Source: an uncultured Aquimarina sp.
GTDB lineage: Bacteria; Bacteroidota; Bacteroidia; Flavobacteriales; Flavobacteriaceae
Assembly (NCBI GenBank): GCA_947500845.1
Contig: CANMTP010000001.1
Span: forward strand, 248,001 to 312,000
DNA length: 64,000 nt
Direction: 5' to 3'
Made by a program: the position numbers and the translations under genes. The notes beneath the pieces are model-generated. The model ran no database searches, was not told the origin of the DNA, and saw only the letters and a program-made list of their open reading frames with translations. Positions 17,570-24,590 of the stretch are shown here, one piece after another (positions within the stretch are counted from its first letter, which is position 1; every line of letters begins with the position of its first letter).

Positions 17570-18481
17570 TTAAGCGAATAGTTTTTCTAATCTGAATAGG
17601 AAAAACAGATTATTTTTTACTCCTCTAAGATTAGCTCTAAAGAGCTTAATTTTTGCATTGAATGATTCGGCATATGCATTAGTACTTCTTCGATCAAAGA
17701 AGTTAAAGATAGTGTCAAAATGCTGTTTGATAGTCATAATTAAGTAGTAAAAAGGATAATGTTCCTCAATAAGTGTTTTTTCAATCCATCCAACTAGAGC
17801 CTTACTAGCAGTTCTTTTATCAACCAATTCATAGATTGCTCTGAACTCTAAATGATGATGATAAGCTGCTTGTAAATCTGGATACCTTTTAAATAGGATT
17901 TTGGCTCTTTTTGCTTGATCTACAGTCCATTTATTAGGTGTTTTAAAGAGTAAATATCTTGATCTTGCCAAGAGCTGCTTAACAGTATCCCCATTGGGAA
18001 GTACTTCAGGGAAGAAAGGTATTTTTTCTTTTCTTGCCTTTTTTATCCGCTCATTCTCTTTTTTGATAGCCATCCACCTATGTTCTATGCGTTCTTTTTG
18101 TAAAGCTTCTGTAATGAGTTGTACCACATGAAAACGATCAGATACTTGCTTAGCTTTAGGAAATACATTTTTAATAGCAACTTCCATAGTAGCAGCTATA
18201 TCCATAGTAACTTCTTTAACAATGTGTTTGTTGGGTAATTTATTTAGTACAGCAATAATATCATCTGATTTAGTGCCCTGTATAACAGCTATTATTGTTC
18301 CTTTTTTAGAACGTTTTGATTTGTTGGTTAATATGGTATATAAATCGCCTTTAGACAAGGCGACTTCGTCAATAGCTAAGTATTCTCCAATGTTTTCAGG
18401 ATAAAGTAAGTAATCCTCTGCATGATCCTTTTGATCCCAAGTGGTGTAATTACTACTCGCTTTTTTGTAATCTCTAATCAA
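17570..18481 (-). CDS. ISAon1-like transposase, catalytic part
   Basis: 303 residues from a TTG at 18479-18481; the frame is open back to 18553, so more N-terminal residues may be made by frameshift from the first reading frame. ENIGEYLAIDEVALSKGDLY carries the first catalytic Asp, VTMDIAATMEVAIKNVFPKA and VSDRFHVVQL the second region, and RRSTNAYAESFNAKIKLFRA the catalytic Glu of ISL3-type DDE transposases. The C-terminus FFLFRLEKLF is complete. An HTH segment (TIKNIASYYGVKADKL) lies just upstream of the listed start in the same frame. Confidence 0.8.
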   Translation of the reverse strand: MIRDYKKASSNYTTWDQKDHAEDYLLYPENIGEYLAIDEVALSKGDLYTILTNKSKRSKKGTIIAVIQGTKSDDIIAVLNKLPNKHIVKEVTMDIAATMEVAIKNVFPKAKQVSDRFHVVQLITEALQKERIEHRWMAIKKENERIKKARKEKIPFFPEVLPNGDTVKQLLARSRYLLFKTPNKWTVDQAKRAKILFKRYPDLQAAYHHHLEFRAIYELVDKRTASKALVGWIEKTLIEEHYPFYYLIMTIKQHFDTIFNFFDRRSTNAYAESFNAKIKLFRANLRGVKNNLFFLFRLEKLFA

Positions 18482-18518
18482 TTTATCAGCTTTAACACCA
18501 TAGTAACTAGCTATATTT

Positions 18519-18743
18519 TTAATCGTATCTACTCGGGTCTCTACCTGTACCTTTTAAAAAAGCCGACAACTCTGCTGTCAGTTTAACGCCTTTGGCAATA
18601 AAACTATAATCACTCTTGATCTCCTCACTAGTCTTTTTATGACGCCATCTACGGCGTTTTATAATTAAGTACAAAGCCTTACCTCGAATAGGAAAATCTT
18701 GAATAGTCTTGGGGTTATAAAAACCCTTGGATTCAAAATCCAG
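18519..18743 (-). pseudogene. ISAon1-like transposase N-terminal reading frame, fragment
   Basis: Minus-strand frame without a start codon reading LDFESKGFYNPKTIQDFPIR, then GKALYLIIKRRRWR and SFIAKGVKLTAELSAFLKG, ending at TAA 18519-18521. QDFPIRGKALYLxIKRRRW is the mark of the ISAon1 N-terminal region protein. A stop sits just upstream of LDFE, where the element is cut. The catalytic frame is shifted by one base relative to this one and overlaps its end. Confidence 0.7.
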
Positions 18744-18756
18744 ATTTTATTTTAAT

Positions 18757-18838
18757 GCCTCGGTGGCGGAATTGGTAGACGCGCCGGATTCAAAATCCGG
18801 TTCTTTCGGGAGTGTGGGTTCGATTCCCACCCGAGGTA
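18757..18838 (+). tRNA. tRNA-Leu (CAA)
   Basis: 82-base cloverleaf. Acceptor GCCTCGG pairs with CCGAGGT (first pair G-U). The anticodon arm CCGGA-TTCAAAA-TCCGG gives CAA. A long variable arm and a GGGTTCGATTCCC T-arm follow. CCA is not encoded. It marks the left side of the integrase-carrying segment. Confidence 0.95.
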
Positions 18839-18842
18839 CGGA

Positions 18843-18875
18843 AAAAAGCTTAGATGAAAATCTAGGCTTTTTTTA
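18843..18875 (+). terminator. Rho-independent terminator after tRNA-Leu
   Basis: AAGCTTAGAT, loop GAAA, ATCTAGGCTT, then seven T. One G-U pair in the stem. It ends the tRNA transcript. Confidence 0.75.
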
Positions 18876-19642
18876 TGCTCAGGTACAACATAGGTACAAC
18901 AATTTACCAATTTTTTCTTCTAACATAGTATTTGATTCAATTTGATATAGATTGGTATTTATAAGCCGCTCAGCACATTTCCACTTCATTTCATTACGGG
19001 AAAAGAGCTTCACTCAAAAAGTCTTGTGCCCAATTTCAAAGCCAGTATCTATTTCACAAATAACATTTAGTACAACAAGAAAATTTCTCTATCTGGGGTA
19101 AGCTTTGAAATTGCGCACGCCTGGTCAAAACATCACTTCTACTTTTCCCCACAAAGTTTTAAAATTTAGTCTGAGACGGACTGCATAACCGCTCGTGCCG
19201 TCGCTTTTATAAGCCCTTACTCATTCTAAATTTTAGGTCAGGTTAACGAAAAGGTAACAGCGATAGGCTCTATGGGAAGTAAATGGATAAAAAGAATTTG
19301 AACAGCTATTTTTTGTTTTAACAAAAAAACTGTGTTAATAATATTCGACCTCATTTAAGGTCAAGTGAAAAGGAAAACGCTCAGGATATAATAAGTAAAT
19401 AGATAAGTGCCATTCTGGCAATCAATTGACTACAAATTGGAACAAATTATATGGCTTCAATTTTGCTTTAAAAGTAAATGGCTTTTCGAAGAAAGTATGG
19501 AAGACCCGAAATGAAATGGAGGGATGGAATAGCAAGAGGGTAACACGCTTCGCGATGTTGCGATATTGAGCTTTTTCAAAACACCAGTAAAATCAATACT
19601 TGACAGCGATTGATTGTTTTGTGTTTTAAAATTAAAGCATTG
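18876..19642. other. Gene-free structured stretch of the integrated element
   Basis: About 770 bp between the tRNA-Leu terminator and the first mobile-element gene without a plausible coding frame. It starts with two copies of AGGTACAACA (18881, 18892). Inverted repeats include AAAATTTAG (19161) with CTAAATTTT (19226), nested around GACGG (19175) with CCGTC (19198), and a TTTTTTGTT/AACAAAAAA hairpin near 19308-19330. Such a layout ahead of a mobilisation gene could include an origin of transfer or an attachment region; this is an inference from position. Confidence 0.4.
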
Positions 19643-19700
19643 TTTTTCACGGAAAAATACCCACAACCCAATAAAAACAACAAATTTTTCACGGAAAAAT
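19643..19700. promoter_or_regulatory. Pair of identical palindromes before and over the bfmA-like start
   Basis: TTTTTCACGGAAAAAT occurs at 19643-19658 and again at 19685-19700. Each is a palindrome (TTTTTC-ACG-GAAAAA). The spacing is 42 bp, four helical turns, so both face the same side. The second copy covers the ATG at 19699. This fits autoregulation by a DNA-binding product. Confidence 0.6.
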
Positions 19701-20106
19701 GGATAGAGGATATGAAAAAGAGCAATTTAAGAGCTTAAGCATAAAAGCTTCAGTAGCAGATAAATTCAATAAGTTTTGCAAAGAAATGTCACTGTCAAAA
19801 TCAATGACCTTATTGGTAATGATGGATTTTTTTCAAGAAAACGGTATTTCCCCAGCAGAGTCAATTGGACCAAATATGGAAACTTTAGAAAAGCGAATTT
19901 CGTTACTCATCAAGAAACGAATGAATGGAATGATTGCCATAATGAAAGACATTGAAAAGAACCAAACCAAACCGACTGTAGCTATGTTACAATCTCTTTT
20001 TGAACAATCTGAACCGCCCAAAAAGAAATTGATATTGGAAAAAAATCGTCCAGAAATAAAAGAAATGCGTTTTCGGAAAATCAAAAGTCCAAGGACTGAT
20101 GAATAA
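19699..20106 (+). CDS. BfmA/BtgA-like mobilisation protein
   Basis: 135 residues. LSIKASVADKFNKFCKEMSL followed by SKSMTLLVMMDFFQENGISP has the ribbon-helix-helix-like N-terminal layout seen in BfmA/BtgA mobilisation proteins of Bacteroidota. A basic C-terminal tail follows (KKKLILEKNRPEIKEMRFRK). Such proteins bind the transfer origin of mobilisable elements and help nicking. The start overlaps a palindrome, suggesting self-repression. Its stop (TAATGG) overlaps the ATG of the next gene by one base. The family call comes from length, composition and setting; it was not checked by search. Confidence 0.6.
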   Translation: MDRGYEKEQFKSLSIKASVADKFNKFCKEMSLSKSMTLLVMMDFFQENGISPAESIGPNMETLEKRISLLIKKRMNGMIAIMKDIEKNQTKPTVAMLQSLFEQSEPPKKKLILEKNRPEIKEMRFRKIKSPRTDE

Positions 20107-20777
20107 TGGAGAAGGTAAATTACATCACTCAGCTTAATGCGGTTTTGGAAATGTTTAATAATGATAATCGTATTAAACAAGGGCATATCACTTTATACTT
20201 GGCGTTTTTCCATTTATGGAACCGAAAGTTTTTCAAAGAGACGCTTACCATAAATCGTGAGCTAATAATGGAAAGAGCAAAGATTAAATCAAAAACAACG
20301 TATCATAATCACTTACGAGACCTAGATGCCTGGGGATATTTAAAATATTATCCGTCATATCATCCATCAAGAGGTTCTAAAATTAAGATGACCAGAGCTT
20401 GTCCCAAAAGTGGTACAACTATAAGCACACAAGAAGTTCAAAATTTGGCCAACTGCGTTCCAGAACCTAGCCAAAATTTGGTATCTTCTTATAAACATAA
20501 AACAAAAGAAAACTTAAATAAACAGCCAAATATCATTTTTAATAAAAGTATGGTTATTTCATTTTTTAAGAAAAATAATTGGCCAGAGATAGAAGCGAGA
20601 AAATTCTATGTATTCATTAAATCAAAAAAATGGAAAACAGATAACTGGCACATGATTGCAACGATTTTTGCCAAAAATGATTTTAAATTAAAAGAACCAA
20701 AAAAGACCAGTCCAATTTCTGGCTATGTAGAAAAACTAAAACGTGGTAAGCATAAGGACGATGGAATGCCTCTTTAG
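20106..20777 (+). CDS. Mobile-element protein with winged-helix-like N-terminus
   Basis: 223 residues, function not recognised. Residues 20-90 (HITLYLAFFHLWNRKFFKET, ERAKIKSKTTYHNHLRDLDA, WGYLKYYPSYHPSRGSKIKM) look like the winged-helix domain of replication or regulatory proteins: a helix, a recognition helix after SKTTYHNHL and a beta-wing rich in basic residues. A Ser/Thr/Gln linker follows, and residues 145-200 form a helical domain (SFFKKNNWPEIEARKFYVF). Similar genes usually follow bfmA-like genes in flavobacterial elements. Coupled to the preceding gene by the TAATG overlap. A replication initiator or an element regulator are both possible. Confidence 0.55.
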   Translation: MEKVNYITQLNAVLEMFNNDNRIKQGHITLYLAFFHLWNRKFFKETLTINRELIMERAKIKSKTTYHNHLRDLDAWGYLKYYPSYHPSRGSKIKMTRACPKSGTTISTQEVQNLANCVPEPSQNLVSSYKHKTKENLNKQPNIIFNKSMVISFFKKNNWPEIEARKFYVFIKSKKWKTDNWHMIATIFAKNDFKLKEPKKTSPISGYVEKLKRGKHKDDGMPL

Positions 20778-20783
20778 AAACCT

Positions 20784-22028
20784 CTATTTTGTTTTTCTTT
20801 CTGTTGCTAGAGCTGAAGCCTTCATTTTTGCCTTTAGTATCTTCATATCATCACTCACCTTTCTATCCAAAATTTTTGCGTAATGCTGAGTAGTTCTTAA
20901 AGATTTGTGACCAAGCATTTTACTAACAGATTCAATAGGCACACCATTCGATAGTGTCACTGTAGTTGCAAAAGTGTGTCTTGCCAAATGAAAAGTAAGA
21001 TTTTTGTGAATTTTACATAAAATGGCTATTTCCTTGAGATAGGCATTCATTTTCTGGTTGCTCAAAACGGGAAGCAATCTGCCCTTACTTGAAACATCTG
21101 GGTGGTCTTTATACTTATCCAATATTTCGAGAGCAGTTGGTAATAAAGGAATACTACTTCTGGTATCGGTTTTTGAGCGCTTTATTTTAATCCATTTATC
21201 CCGATCTATGCCAAGTACAATATCATTTCGAGAAAGCTTTTTTACATCAGAGTAGGCCAGACCAGTAAAGCAACAGAAAAGAAAAATATCTTTAACCTGA
21301 TCCAATCTATTAGTATGTAATTTTTTCACTACCATTTTCTGAATTTCTTCTTTAGTAAGAAATTCTCGTTCAACAACTTTTAGTTTTGCTTTCCAATTTA
21401 AAAAGGGATCTTTGTTTATCCAATCATTAGCAAAAGCAATTCTTATAATTTTTTTAAAATTAGTAATATACTTTATTGTTGTATTATGTCTACAGCCTCT
21501 TTCTGTTTTTAAATAGTATTCAAATCCGCTAATAAATCTATAGTCAACATCTTTAACAGGGATGTCGGTCAAATCATACTGAGCCTTAATATAATCTTGA
21601 ATATGTTTCTTTGCGGTTCTATATCGTTCTGCAGTACCTGGTGCATATTCTTTTCCAATGAGTTTTTCAATTTTGTAATTGTGCTCTTGGAAAATAGTTA
21701 GAAGCATCTTGTTTTGATTACTTTTACCGGTATATGCATTTCTCAATTTTTCAGCAGTAATTTCTTTTCCCTCATCTATAAACCTCTGATGATGATGATA
21801 AATTTTACTTTTTATTGTTTCAATATATCTATTAATTTCTTTAGATTCTAAGGAATATCCTTTAACCATGCCGGTAGATACATTCCATTTTTCTATTGGG
21901 ACCTTACGACGAATACTTAATTCAGACCGCTTACCATCAACTGTAATTCTCAAATAGATATTTGCATTACCATTGCCATCAGCTTTACTTCTTTTAATAT
22001 AAAAAATGATTGAAATTGAATTAGACAT
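20784..22028 (-). CDS. Tyrosine recombinase (site-specific integrase)
   Basis: 414 residues from ATG 22026-22028 (MSNSISIIFYIKRSKADGNG), the usual arm-binding N-terminus of Bacteroidota integrases; an upstream ATG would add 29 atypical residues. A SAM-like core-binding domain covers about 100-190. The catalytic domain shows HLARHTFAT (His and Arg of box II), LGHKSLRTTQHYAKI with the nucleophile Tyr383. Box I reads FTGLAYSDVKKL with Ala where the first Arg is normally placed, as in the IntDOT-like branch. It catalyses insertion and excision of the element. It is convergent with the winged-helix gene. Confidence 0.9.
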   Translation of the reverse strand: MSNSISIIFYIKRSKADGNGNANIYLRITVDGKRSELSIRRKVPIEKWNVSTGMVKGYSLESKEINRYIETIKSKIYHHHQRFIDEGKEITAEKLRNAYTGKSNQNKMLLTIFQEHNYKIEKLIGKEYAPGTAERYRTAKKHIQDYIKAQYDLTDIPVKDVDYRFISGFEYYLKTERGCRHNTTIKYITNFKKIIRIAFANDWINKDPFLNWKAKLKVVEREFLTKEEIQKMVVKKLHTNRLDQVKDIFLFCCFTGLAYSDVKKLSRNDIVLGIDRDKWIKIKRSKTDTRSSIPLLPTALEILDKYKDHPDVSSKGRLLPVLSNQKMNAYLKEIAILCKIHKNLTFHLARHTFATTVTLSNGVPIESVSKMLGHKSLRTTQHYAKILDRKVSDDMKILKAKMKASALATERKTK

Positions 22029-22118
22029 AGGTGTCACTAATTTTTTTGTATCTAAAGATATAAAAAATGATAAAACAAAATTAGTATAAAGTGCTGTTTT
22101 TGTTGGTTTTAACACTTG

Positions 22119-22156
22119 TTCGGTGTCAGTAAATCAATCTAAAAAAGTGACACCGA
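22119..22156. promoter_or_regulatory. Inverted repeat upstream of the integrase
   Basis: TTCGGTGTCA (22119-22128) and TGACACCGAA (22147-22156) are exact reverse complements. A further GTGTCAC lies at the integrase start (22031-22037). Likely binding sites for the integrase, an excision factor or a regulator. Confidence 0.45.
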
Positions 22157-22210
22157 ATGAGTCCCTTTTTATTTGATATTGTATAGTGTTGTATGGTAAC
22201 AAGGATAATG

Positions 22211-22245
22211 AAAAAAGCCTATAAACATAATATTTACAGGCTTTT
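22211..22245 (-). terminator. Terminator after tRNA-Ser (UGA)
   Basis: On the minus strand AAAAGCCTGTAAA and TTTATAGGCTTTTTT form a stem followed by T residues, 24 bases past the tRNA 3' end. Confidence 0.7.
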
Positions 22246-22268
22246 AGTGGAATCTGGTTGATTCTCTG

Positions 22269-22353
22269 CGGAGAAAGAGGGATTCGAACCCCCGGAGGTG
22301 TGACCCTCAACAGTTTTCAAGACTGCCGCATTCGACCACTCTGCCATTTCTCC
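22269..22353 (-). tRNA. tRNA-Ser (UGA)
   Basis: 85-base cloverleaf on the minus strand. Acceptor GGAGAAA pairs with TTTCTCC. The anticodon loop CTTGAAA gives TGA. It has a long variable arm and the T-arm GGGGGTTCGAATCCCTC. Confidence 0.93.
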
Positions 22354-22495
22354 TTTGCGGGGGCAAATATAAAACCTTTTTTATATCTAAAAAGAATATT
22401 TTTGAAATAATTTTAGAATTTTCTTACGGCATAAAATATTCTTTCTATAATATTACAGGAAATCAGTATCTTGTGCATTCTTAATTAAAAAATAC

Positions 22496-23551
22496 ATGAA
22501 AAACACTTTATTATTCATTAGTTCATTTATCATTTATTGTTGTGGAACTTCGCAAAATGCTACTTCTACAACTGCAAAAATAGATACTGATCTAACTCCT
22601 GAATCTGCCGTAGTTTCTTATGCACAAAGCATAACTGCAGAGGAGCTAAAGGAATACCTATACACCTTTGCTGGAGATGATTTTGAAGGAAGAGATACTG
22701 GGGAACCAGGTCAAAAGAAAGCAGCAACGTTTTTAAAGCAGCAATATAAAAAAATCGGAATACCTTCTCCATTAGGAGGAGACGATTATTTTCAGGAAAT
22801 ACCAGAGAGTTTTTTTAGAGCGGGTATAAAGTCTTCAGAAAATGTTTTGGCATTTATAGAAGGAACCGAGAAGCCAGAAGAAATCATTGTAATTTCTGCT
22901 CATTACGATCATGTTGGTAAAGATGATAACGGTAATATTTATAATGGTGCCGATGATGATGGATCCGGAACGGTAAGTTTACTTGAAATCGCCGAGGCTT
23001 TTGCAATGGCCAAAAAGGATGGATTTGGCCCCAAAAGATCGATCTTATTTTTACATGTAACAGGCGAAGAAAAGGGCTTGTATGGCTCTAGATATTACAC
23101 CGAAAACCCTGTTTTTCCTCTTGCCAATACAGTTACTAATCTCAATATCGATATGATAGGAAGAATAGACAAAAAACATGAATCGGAAGATAAAAACAAT
23201 TATGTGTATTTAATAGGTAGTGATAGATTAAGTACTGATTTGCATAATATTAGTGAGGAAGCTAATGCCAAGTATACGAAATTAGACCTTGATTATACTT
23301 ATAACGCAAAGAACGATCCTAATAGATTTTATTTCAGAAGCGACCATTATAACTTTGCCAAGCATAACATCCCTATTATATTTTATTTTAATGGTGTACA
23401 TGAGGATTATCATAAACCCACAGATACACCAGATAAAATAGAATACGATTTAATGGCCAAAAGAGCTCGATTAACATTTTATACAGCATGGGAAGTGGCT
23501 AACAGATCTCAAAGAATTGTAGTAGATGGAGTAGGGAGCGAAGGAGAGTAG
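22496..23551 (+). CDS. M28 family zinc aminopeptidase, exported
   Basis: 351 residues with an export signal ending near Cys15/Cys16 (FIIYCCGTSQ), probably a lipoprotein. The two-zinc site of M28 peptidases is complete: ISAHYDHVG, NGADDDGSG, VTGEEKGLYGSRYY, NIDMIGR and GVHEDYHKPTDT supply the His, bridging Asp, Glu, Asp and His ligands. It removes N-terminal residues from peptides in the periplasm or outside. It stands alone, with a bidirectional terminator at 23585-23613. Confidence 0.9.
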   Translation: MKNTLLFISSFIIYCCGTSQNATSTTAKIDTDLTPESAVVSYAQSITAEELKEYLYTFAGDDFEGRDTGEPGQKKAATFLKQQYKKIGIPSPLGGDDYFQEIPESFFRAGIKSSENVLAFIEGTEKPEEIIVISAHYDHVGKDDNGNIYNGADDDGSGTVSLLEIAEAFAMAKKDGFGPKRSILFLHVTGEEKGLYGSRYYTENPVFPLANTVTNLNIDMIGRIDKKHESEDKNNYVYLIGSDRLSTDLHNISEEANAKYTKLDLDYTYNAKNDPNRFYFRSDHYNFAKHNIPIIFYFNGVHEDYHKPTDTPDKIEYDLMAKRARLTFYTAWEVANRSQRIVVDGVGSEGE

Positions 23552-23584
23552 ATTTTTACAATCATCGATATTTATTTAGAAAGT

Positions 23585-23613
23585 AACAAAGCTCTTGAAA
23601 AAGAGCTTTTGTT
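23585..23613. terminator. Bidirectional-type hairpin after the M28 gene
   Basis: AACAAAGCTCTT, loop GAAA, AAGAGCTTTTGTT. It ends the M28 transcript; the tail after the stem is only modestly T-rich. Confidence 0.55.
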
Positions 23614-23701
23614 CAAAGAGTGGAGGATGCGTTTTTATATTTTTAAAGTCAAATTCAGCTCTCTCGTATAATCAATTACAATACAGAAATAGTATATAAC
23701 A

Positions 23702-23732
23702 AAAAAAGCTTCTCATTTCTGAGAAGCTTTAC
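23702..23732 (-). terminator. Terminator after tRNA-His
   Basis: On the minus strand AAAGCTTCTCAG, a short loop, TGAGAAGCTTT then seven T. Strong intrinsic terminator. Confidence 0.8.
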
Positions 23733-23736
23733 TTTT

Positions 23737-23812
23737 GGGTGGAAGATCGGTCTCGAACCGACGACCTCCTGAACCACAATCAGGCGCTCTAACCAACTGA
23801 GCTACAACCACC
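23737..23812 (-). tRNA. tRNA-His (GUG)
   Basis: 76 bases on the minus strand. The anticodon arm CCTGA-TTGTGGT-TCAGG gives GTG, and an extra 5' G is present as expected for His. The T-arm is GTCGG-TTCGAGA-CCGAT. In the acceptor, GTGGTTG faces CTTCCAC, leaving two U-U mismatches at pairs 5-68 and 6-67. Confidence 0.88.
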
Positions 23813-23871
23813 ATTTAAATTTAGGCTGCAAAAATAAAGTATTTCTCTATTTCTACAAACATTTTTTTGCA

Positions 23872-24588
23872 TTAAATTAGATCAAAAATAGAATCAACTG
23901 CTACATAGCGTTCTACAGTAAAGCCTTCGGCATAGTCCACACCAATTATTCTTCCTAAATCGGCAGCTCTGTATTTAATACTATCTAAAAAGTTTTTACT
24001 TGATATAGGAGTAGAAGGTTGCTTACTATTTGCATCATAAAATTGAGAGGCATATGCTTGCACACTTTCGATCTTTTTTTCTATGTGATCACTGATATTA
24101 ACAACAAAGTCTGGCTCTATATGTTTCCATTGTATATAATGATACACCTGTTTAGGCCTCCATACCTCCTGTTGTTGCTTGTTATATACGGTTTCAATTT
24201 TCTTTAAACCTGATAAAAAACAAGCGTCACTTACTAATTTGCTTCCTCTGCCATGATCAATGTGTCGGTCATTTATCGCATTACATAATACTATTTCTGG
24301 TCTGTACTTTCTCAGTATTTTAATTACTTCTAATTGATGTTCTTCATTATTGATAAAAAAACCATCTTTAAAATTAAGATTTTCTCGAGTTGCCACTCCA
24401 AGAATTTCTGAAGCTTTTTGAGCTTCGGTATCTCTTATTTCTGCACTTCCTCTGGTTCCTAGCTCCCCCCTGGTAAGATCAAGGATACCTACTTTTTTAC
24501 CTTTGTCAACTTCTTTGGCGATAGTTCCAGAGCAACTTAATTCTACGTCATCAGGATGTGCTCCTACAGCTAGAATGTCTAATTTCAT
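23872..24588 (-). CDS. bshB1: Bacillithiol biosynthesis deacetylase BshB1
   Basis: 238 residues. The zinc motif AHPDD (His11, Asp13, Asp14) opens the protein in GAHPDDVELSCSGT, and GELGTRGSAEIRDTEAQKAS and INDRHIDHGRGSKLV continue the PIG-L/LmbE deacetylase pattern of BshB1. The enzyme removes the acetyl group from GlcNAc-malate to give GlcN-malate, the second step of bacillithiol synthesis in the cytosol. It lies 2 bp behind the trans-sulfuration gene, which links low-molecular-weight thiol and sulfur amino acid metabolism. Confidence 0.93.
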   Translation of the reverse strand: MKLDILAVGAHPDDVELSCSGTIAKEVDKGKKVGILDLTRGELGTRGSAEIRDTEAQKASEILGVATRENLNFKDGFFINNEEHQLEVIKILRKYRPEIVLCNAINDRHIDHGRGSKLVSDACFLSGLKKIETVYNKQQQEVWRPKQVYHYIQWKHIEPDFVVNISDHIEKKIESVQAYASQFYDANSKQPSTPISSKNFLDSIKYRAADLGRIIGVDYAEGFTVERYVAVDSIFDLI

Positions 24589-24590
24589 AG

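Larger units (their letters stand above)
17552..18745 (-). mobile_element. Truncated ISAon1-like (ISL3-type) insertion sequence
   Basis: Holds a DDE transposase frame (17570-18481) and, upstream on the same strand, a fragment of the short N-terminal reading frame typical of ISAon1-like elements. The 5' end of the element stops 12 bp before tRNA-Leu, so its first codons and one terminal repeat are missing. The left boundary is placed where the uxaC tail ends and is approximate. No target duplication could be recognised. The element has replaced most of uxaC and probably cannot move by itself. Confidence 0.7.

Noticed and set aside
18729-18741. 13-base match GGATTCAAAATCC to the tRNA-Leu anticodon arm, suspected attachment repeat
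   Set aside because: The stretch is explained as transposase coding sequence (LDFES on the minus strand), and no matching copy was found at the other side of the element.
18727-18945. Open frame across tRNA-Leu
   Set aside because: It translates the tRNA gene and its terminator; the RNA gene explains the stretch.
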